A stretch of DNA of 41,867 bases, taken from positions 1 through 41,867 of the forward strand of contig NW_003123557.1 in the NCBI RefSeq assembly GCF_000003605.2, given 5' to 3'. Below, in pieces: positions 35,721-41,867 of the stretch (position 1 is its first letter; each line of letters begins with the position of its first letter). This DNA comes from Saccoglossus kowalevskii. Taxonomy: Eukaryota > Hemichordata > Enteropneusta > Harrimaniidae. Under the pieces are notes generated by a model. That model saw only the letters and a list, made by a program, of their open reading frames with translations, was not told the origin of the DNA and did not search any database. Both the position numbers and the translations under genes were made by a program.

Positions 35721-36140
35721 AAGTATAGAAAGATAGTCAAACAGATTTGTCCCGTAATCCCAAGTATAGAGAGATAGTCAAACAGATTTGTCCCGTAATC
35801 CCAAATATAGAAAGATAGTCAAACAGACTTGTCCCGCAATCCCAAATATAGAAATATAGTCAAATTGACTTGTCCAGTAATCCCAAATACAGAAAGATAG
35901 TCAAACAGTGTTGTCCCGTAATCCCAAGTATAGAAAGATAGTCAAACAGATTTGTCCCGTAATCCCAAATATAGAAAGATAGTCAAACAGACTTGTCCCG
36001 CAATCCCAAATATAGAAATATAGTCAAATTGACTTGTCCAGTAATCCCAAATACAGAAAGATAGTCAAACAGTGTTGTCCCGTAATCCCAAGTATAGAAA
36101 GATAGTCAAACAGTTTTGTCCCGTAATCCCAAGTATAGAA
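35721..36140 (+). repeat. Family B block with a 164-bp (4-monomer) tandem duplication
   Basis: The segment with the TCCCGCAATCCC head, GAAATATAG centre, CAAATTGACTTG, TCCAG head and CAGTGTTG occurs twice at offset 164 (heads at 35832 and 35996). 164 is exactly 4 x 41. The head change CGCAATCCC is shared by both copies, so it predates the duplication. Confidence 0.82.
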
Positions 36141-38080
36141 AGATAGTCAAACAGACTTTGTCCGGTATTCCCAAATACAGAAAGATAGTCAAACAGACTT
36201 GTCCCGTATTCCCAAGTATAGAAAGATAGTCAAACAGTTTTGTCCCGTAATCCCAAATATAGAAAGATAGTCAAACAGTTTTGTCCCGTAATCCCAAGTA
36301 TAGAAAGATAGTCAAACAGATTTGTCCTGTAATCCCAAGTTTAGAAAGATTGTCAAGCAGTTTTGTCCCGTAATCCCAAGTATAGAAAGACAGTCAAACA
36401 GTTTTGTCCCGTAATCCCAAATATAGAAAGATAGTCAAACAGTTTTGTCCCGTAATCCCAAGTATAGAAGCATAGTCAAACAAACTTTGTCCCGTAATCC
36501 CAAATACAGAAAGGTAGTCAAACAGACTTGTGCCGTAATACCAAGTATAGAAAGATAGTCAAACAGTGTTGTCCCGTAATTCCAAGTATAGAAAGATAGT
36601 CAAACAGACTTGTGCCGTAATACCAAGTATAGAAAGATAGTCAAACAGACTTGTCCCGTAATCCCAAGTATAGAAAGATAGTCAAACAAACTTTGTCCCG
36701 TAATCCCAAGTATAGAAAGATAGTCAAACAGTTTTGTCCCGTTATCCCAAATATAGAAAGATAGTCAAACAGTTTTGTCCCGTAATCCCAAGTATAGAAA
36801 GATAGTCAAACAGATTTGTCCTGTAATCCCAAGTTTAGAAAGATTGTCAAACAGTTTTGTCCCGTTATCCCAAGTATAGAAAGATAGTCAAACGGTTTTG
36901 TCCCGTAATCCCAAGTATAGAAGGATAGTCAAATTGACTTGTCCCGTAATCCCAAATATAGAAAGATAGTCAAACAGTTTTGTCCCGTAATCCCAAGTAT
37001 AGAAAGATAGTCAAACAGACTTGTCCCGTAATCCCAAGTATAGAAAGATAGTCAAACAAACTTTGTCCCGTAATCCCAAGTATAGAAAGATAGTCAAACA
37101 GATTTGTCCTGTAATCCCAAGTTTAGAAAGATTTTCAAACAGTTTTGTCCCGTAATCCCAAGTATAGAAAGATAGTCAAACAGTTTTGTCCCGTAATCCC
37201 AAATATAGAAAGATAGTCAAACAGTTTTGTCCCGTAATCCCAAGTATAGAAGGATAGTCAAACAAACTTTGTCACGTAATCCCAAGTATAGAAAGATAGT
37301 CAAACAGATTTGTCCTGTAATCCCAAGTTTAGAAAGATTGTCAAACAGTTTTGTCCCGTAATCCCAAGTATAGAAAGATAGTCAAACAGTTTTGTCCCGT
37401 AATCCCAAATATAGAAAGATAGTCAAACAGTTTTGTCCCGTAATCCCAAGTATAGAAGGATAGTCAAACAAACTTTGTCCTGTAATCCCAAGTTTAGAAA
37501 GATTGTCAAACAGTTTTGTCCCGTAATCCCAAGTATAGAAAGATAGTCAAACAGTTTTGTCCCGTAATCCCAAATATAGAAAGATAGTCAAACAGTTTTG
37601 TCCCGTAATCCCAAGTATAGAAGGATAGTCAAACAAACTTTGTCCCGTAATCCCAAATACAGAAAGATAGTCAAACAGTTTTGTCTCGTAATCCCAAGTA
37701 TAGAAAGATAGTCTAACGGTTTTGTCCCGTAATCCCAAATATAGAAAGATAGTCAAACAGACTTGTCCCGTAATCCCAAGTATAGAAAGATAGTCAAACA
37801 AACTTTGTCCCGTAATCCCAAGTATAGAAAGACAGTCAAACAGATTTGTTCTGTAATCCCAAGTTTAGAAAGATTGTCAAACAGTTTTGTCCCGCAATCC
37901 CAAGTATAGAAAGATAGTCAAACAGTTTTGTCCCGTAATCCCAAATATAGAAAGATAGTCAAACGGTTTTGTCCCGTAATCCCAAATATAGAAAGATAGC
38001 CAAACAGATTTGTCCCGTAATCCCAAATACAGAAAGATAGTCAAACAGACTTGTCCTGTAATCCCAAGTATAGAAAGATA
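36141..38080 (+). repeat. Family A block 9
   Basis: A-type monomers including GTTATCCC with CGGTTTTG and CAAATTGACTTG before a TCCCG head (36860-36950), the same motif series found near 290-360, 12150-12240 and 16740-16810. Several sub-blocks of AAGTTTAG, CAGTTTTG, AAATATAG and GAAGGATAG with 42-bp tails follow. Only satellite is present. Confidence 0.8.
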
Positions 38081-38735
38081 GTCAAACAGTTTTGTCCCGT
38101 AATCCCAAGTATAGAAAGATAGTCAAACAGATTTGTTCCGTAATCCCAAGTATAGAGAGATAGTCAAACAGATTTGTCCCGTAATTCCAAATATAGAAAG
38201 ATAGTCAAACAGACTTGTCCCGTAATCCCAAATATAGAAATATAGTCAAATTGACTTGTCCAGTGTTCCCAAATACAGAAATATAGTCAAACAGTGTTGT
38301 CCCGTAATCCCAAGTATAGAAAGATAGTCAAACAGTTTTGTCCAGTAATCCCAAATATAGAAAGATAGTCAAACAGATTTGTCCCGTAATCCCAAGTATA
38401 GAATGATAGTCAAACAGTTTTGTCCAGTAATCCCAAATATAGAAAGATAGTCAAACAGATTTGTCCCGTAATCCCAAGTATAGAGAGATAGTCAAACAGA
38501 TTTGTCCCGTAATCCCAAATATAGAAGGATAGTCAAACAGACTTGTCCCGTAATTCCAAATATAGAAATATAGTCAAATTGACTTGTCCAGTAATCCCAA
38601 ATACAGAAAGATAGTCAAACAGTTTTGTCCAGTAATCCCAAATATAGAAAGATAGTCAAACAGATTTGTCCCGTAATCCCAAATACAGAAAGATAGTCAA
38701 CAGACTTGTCCTTTAATCCCAAGTATAGAAAGATA
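38081..38735 (+). repeat. Family B block, third copy of the 7.3-kb segment
   Basis: This aligns to 7308-7960 at offset 30777, the longest offset in the window. Landmarks are GTCCAGTGTTCCC (7481, 38258), AAATATAGAAGGATAG (7740, 38517) and TCCTTTAATCCC near 38709. The copy stops shortly after the last landmark, where a run of 1-bp indels begins. Confidence 0.86.
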
Positions 38736-38810
38736 GTCAAACAGTTTGTCCCGTATCCCAAGTATAGGAGGGATAGTCAAACAAACTTGTCCCGTAATCC
38801 CAAATACAGA
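38698..38810 (+). other. Indel cluster at the B-to-A junction
   Basis: Changes seen are GTCAACAGAC (-1), CAGTTTG (-1), GTATCCC (-1), GTATAGGAGGGATAG (+1) and CAAACAAACTTG (-1). The B family ends at its start and A follows. Two of the changes, CAGTTTG and GTATCCC, are the same types seen together at 7262-7325. Confidence 0.65.
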
Positions 38811-41800
38811 AAGATAGTGAAACAGATTTGTACCGTAATCCCAAGTATAGAAGGATAGTCAAACAGATTTGTCCCGTAATCCCAAATACAGAAAGATAGT
38901 CAAACAGTTTTGTCCCGTAATCCCAAGTATAGAAAGATAGTCAAACAGATTTGTCCTGTAATCCCAAGTTTAGAAAGATAGTCAAACAGTTTTGTCCCGT
39001 AATCCCAAGTATAGAAAGATAGTCAAACAGTTTTGTCCCGTAATCGCAAGTATAGAAAGATAGTCAAACAGATTTGTCCTGTAATCCCAAGTATAGAAAG
39101 ATAGTCAAACAGTTTTGTCCCGTAATCCCAAGTATAGAAAGATAGTCAAACAGATTTGTCCTGTAATCCCAAGTTTAGAAAGATAGTCAAACAGTTTTGT
39201 CCTGTAATCCCAAGTATAGAAAGATAGTCAAACAGACTTGTCCCGTAATCCCAAGTATAGAAAGATAGTCAAACAAACTTTGTCCTGTAATCCCAAGTAT
39301 AGAAAGATAGTCAAACAGATTTGTCCTGTAATCCCAAGTATAGAAAGATTGTCAAACAGTTTTGTCCCGTAATCCCAAGTATAGAAAGATAGTCAAACAG
39401 ACTTGTGCCGTAATCCCAAGTATAGAAAGATAGTCAAACAGACTTGTGCCGTAATGCCAAGTATAGAAAGATAGTCAAACAGTTTTGTCCCGTAATCCCA
39501 AATACAGAAAGATAGTCAAACAGACTTGTCCCGTAATCCCAAGTATAGAAAGATTGTCAAACAGATTTGTCCTGTAATCCCAAATACAGACAGATAGTCA
39601 AACAGTTTTGTCCCGTAATCCCAAATACAGAAAGATAGTCAGACAGTTTTGTCCCGTAATCCCAAATACAGAAAGATAGTCAAACAGTTTTGTCCCGTAA
39701 TCCCAAGTATAGAAGGATAGTCAAACAAACTCTGTCCCGTAATCCCAAATACAGAAAGATAGTCAAACAGTTTTGTCCCGTAATCCCAAGTATAGAAGGA
39801 TAGTCAAACAAACTTTGTCCCGTAATCCCAAATACAGAAAGATAGTGAAACAGATTTGTACCGTAATCCCAAGTATAGAAGGATAGTCAAACAGATTTGT
39901 CCCGTAATCCCAAATACAGAAAGATAGTCAAACAGTTTTGTCCCGTAATCCCAAGTATAGAAAGATAGTCAAACAGATTTGTCCTGTAATCCCAAGTTTA
40001 GAAAGATAGTCAAACAGTTTTGTCCCGTAATCCCAAGTATAGAAAGATAGTCAAACAGTTTTGTCCCGTAATCGCAAGTATAGAAAGATAGTCAAACAGA
40101 TTTGTCCTGTAATCCCAAGTATAGAAAGATAGTCAAACAGTTTTGTCCCGTAATCCCAAGTATAGAAAGATAGTCAAACAGATTTGTCCTGTAATCCCAA
40201 GTTTAGAAAGATAGTCAAACAGTTTTGTCCCGTAATCCCAAGTATAGAAAGATAGTCAAACAGTTTTGTCCCGTAATCCCAAGTATAGAAAGATAGTCAA
40301 ACAGATTTGTCTTGTAATCCCAAGTATAAAAAGATAGTCAAACAGTTTTGTCCCGTAATCCCAAGTATAGAAAGATAGTCAAACAGATTTGTCCCGTAAT
40401 CCCAAGTAGAGAAAGATAGTCAAACAGATTTGTCCTGTAATCCCAAGTATAGAAAGATAGTCAAACAGTTTTGTCCCGTAATCCCAAGTATAGAACGATA
40501 GTCAAACAGATTTGTCCTGTAATCCCAAGTATAGAAAGATAGTCAAACAGACTTGTCCCGTAATCCCAAGTACAGAAAGATAGTCAAACAGATTTGTCCT
40601 GTAATCCCAAGTATAGTAAGATTGTCAAACAGTTTTGTCCCGTAATCCCAAGTATAGAAAGACAGTCAAACAGTTTTGTCCCGTAATCCCAAATATAGAA
40701 AGATAGTCAAACAGTTTTGTCCCGTAATCCCAAGTATAGAAAGATAGTCAAACATACTTGTCCCGTAATCCCAAGTATAGAAAGATAGTCAAACAAACTT
40801 TGTCCCGTAATACCAAGTATAGAAAGATAGTCATAGTCAAACAGATTTGTCCTGTAATCCCAAGTTTAGAAAGATTGTCAAACAGTTTTGTCCCGTAATC
40901 CCAAGTATAGAAAGATAGTCAAACAGTTTTGTCCCGTAATCCCAAATATAGAAAGATAGTCAAACAGTTTTGTCCCGTAATCCCAAGTATAGAAGGATAG
41001 TCAAACAAACTTTGTCCCGTAATCCCAAATACAGAAAGATAGTCAAACAGACTTGTCCCGTAATCCCAAGTATAGAAAGATAGTCAAACAAACTTTGTCC
41101 CGTAATCCCAAGTATAGAAAGATAGTCAAACAGATTTGTCCTGTAATCCCAAGTTTAGAAAGATTGTCAAACAGTTTTGTCCCGTAATCCCAAGTATAGA
41201 AAGATAGTCAAACAGTTTTGTCCCGTAATCCCAAATATAGAAAGATAGTCAAACAGTTTTGTCCCGTAATCCCAAGTATAGAAGGATAGTCAAACAAACT
41301 TTGTTCCGTAATCCCAAATACTTAAAGATAGTCAAACAGTTTTGTCCCGTAATCCCAAGTATAGAAAGATAGTCAAACGGTTTTGTCCCGCAATCCCAAA
41401 TATAGAAAGATAGTCAAACAGATTTGTCCCGTAATCCCAAATACAGAAAGATAGTCAAACAGACTTGTGCCGTAATACCAAGTATAGAAAGATAGTCAAA
41501 CAGATTTGACTCGTAATCCTAAATACAGAGAGATAGTCAAACAGTTTTGTCCCGTAATCCCAAGTATAGAAAGATAGTCAAACAGTTTTGTCCCGTAATC
41601 CCAAATATAGAAAGATAGTCAAACAGTTTTGTCCCGTAATCCCAAGTATAGAAGGATAGTCAAACAAACTTTGTTCCGTAATCCCAAATACAGAAAGATA
41701 GTCAAACAGTTTTGTCCCGTAATCCCAAGTATAGAAAGATAGTCAAACGGTTTTGTCCCGTAATCCCAAATATAGAAAGATAGTCAAACAGATTTGTCCC

Positions 41801-41867
41801 GTAATCCCAAATACAGAAAGATAGTCAAACAGACTTGTGCCGTAATACCAAGTATAGAAAGATAGTC
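38736..41867 (+). repeat. Family A block 10, to window end
   Basis: This A-type array contains a 1,028-bp (25-monomer) tandem repeat: GATAGTGAAAC with a TACCG head at 38813 and 39841, and TCGCAAG at 39044 and 40072, covering about 38760-39230 and 39790-40260. A 6-bp insertion, GATAGTCATAGTC, lies near 40830. The end is a copy of 14575-15190 followed by a 9-monomer duplication. The window stops within a monomer, at GATAGTC. Confidence 0.84.
41240..41867 (+). repeat. Tandem duplication of 370 bp (9 monomers) at right edge
   Basis: Copies align at offset 370: CAAACAAACTTTGTTCCG (41291, 41661) and AGACTTGTGCCG (41461, 41831). The second copy has AAATACAG and a TCCCG head where the first has AAATACTTAAAG and TCCCGCAATCCC. 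The second therefore keeps the commoner state, and the first matches the 14.9-kb segment. The array continues past the window. Confidence 0.8.

Larger units (their letters stand above)
1..41867 (+). repeat. Satellite DNA array, 41/42-bp monomer, about 1,000 copies
   Basis: The window is filled end to end by direct copies of a 41-bp unit: head TCCCGTAATCCC, centre AAGTATAGAAAGATAG, tail TCAAACAGTTTTG. A 42-bp form ends in TCAAACAAACTTTG. No copy in the opposite orientation and no unique sequence between copies was seen, so no stretch holds a gene. The best-conserved parts are GTAATCCCAA in the head and AGTCAAAC before the tail. Variation concentrates in the third and fourth head bases, the AAGTATAG/AAATATAG/AAATACAG/AAGTTTAG choice, the GAAAGATAG/GAAGGATAG choice, and the last six to eight bases. 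The array enters and leaves the window in mid-monomer, so its full size is unknown. The structure is typical of eukaryotic satellite DNA. The family itself is not one I recognise. Confidence 0.98.

Noticed and set aside
37547-37801. Minus-strand open frame of 84 codons
   Set aside because: TTG start, pure monomer translation, ends at the tail TGA. It has the same cause as the others.
1-41867. CRISPR array
   Set aside because: The period is near 41 bp, but the entire unit is repeated with no unique spacers. Copies differ by point variants shared among blocks, and no associated genes are present.
1-41867. Bacterial promoter-like TTGACT ... TATACT on the minus strand of each monomer
   Set aside because: The two hexamer-like strings are only 7 bp apart, not about 17, and occur in every copy as part of the repeat. 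There is no gene to serve.
1-41867. Telomere repeat or known centromere-protein box
   Set aside because: No short G-rich telomeric run and no match to the CENP-B box pattern I know was seen in the monomer. A centromeric role cannot be judged from sequence alone.
1-41867. Inverted copies or hairpin-forming palindromes at family borders
   Set aside because: I looked for reverse-oriented heads (GGGATTACGGGA) and saw none. The monomer has no long dyad, so border changes are not inversions.

Overview
The whole 41,867-base window is one uninterrupted head-to-tail tandem array of a short satellite repeat. The basic monomer is 41 bp, with a common 42-bp variant. It can be read in three parts: head TCCCGTAATCCC, centre AAGTATAGAAAGATAG, tail TCAAACAGTTTTG. 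Dividing the window length by about 41.2 gives roughly 1,000 to 1,020 copies. All copies I read lie in the same orientation. Both window edges fall inside a monomer, so the array continues on both sides. I found no gene, RNA gene, transposon, CRISPR array or unique spacer. Base composition is A+T rich: the consensus has about 15-16 G/C in 41. This is the architecture of eukaryotic satellite DNA (pericentromeric, subtelomeric or other heterochromatin). I do not recognise the monomer and cannot name the organism or the chromosomal location.

Monomers differ at a few positions, and the variants are linked, so the array is a mosaic of families. Family A has tails CAGTTTTG, CAGATTTG, CAGACTTG and the 42-bp CAAACAAACTTTG, with centres such as AAGTTTAGAAAGATTG and GAAGGATAG. 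Family B has head TCCAGTAATCCC, centres GAGAGATAG, GAATGATAG and GAAATATAG, and tails CAAATTGACTTG and CAGTGTTG. Family C is very uniform: GAAAGACAG centre, CAGACTTG tail, TCTCG or TCCCG head. Approximate layout: A 1-7350; B with C-like islands 7351-12165; A 12166-18010; B 18011-20200; A/B mixed 20201-22560; C 22561-23987; A 23988-24520; B 24521-24960; A 24961-28030; B 28031-28500; A 28501-32800; two successive B-C-A modules 32801-35720; B 35721-36140; A 36141-38080; B 38081-38735; A 38736-41867.

Above this lies a higher-order layer. Blocks of 4 to 36 monomers are duplicated in tandem, with measured offsets of 164, 209, 248, 328, 369-370, 738, 783, 861, 906, 987, 1028, 1316, 1318 and 1473 bp. 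Other blocks are copied over long distances, with offsets of 2749, 4245, 5997, 10027-10109, 10446, 10769-10892, 12788, 16455, 26467 and 30777 bp. The offsets are whole numbers of monomers plus a few bases from 42-bp units or small indels. Rare private variants allow blocks to be paired and, in places, ordered in time.

The open reading frames that can be called (60-84 codons) are translations of the repeat and not genes. The items most worth checking are the nested duplication history, incompatible markers suggesting gene conversion, chimeric monomers at family junctions, and clusters of 1-bp indels that mostly lie at family junctions and may mark either recombination joins or weak assembly consensus.
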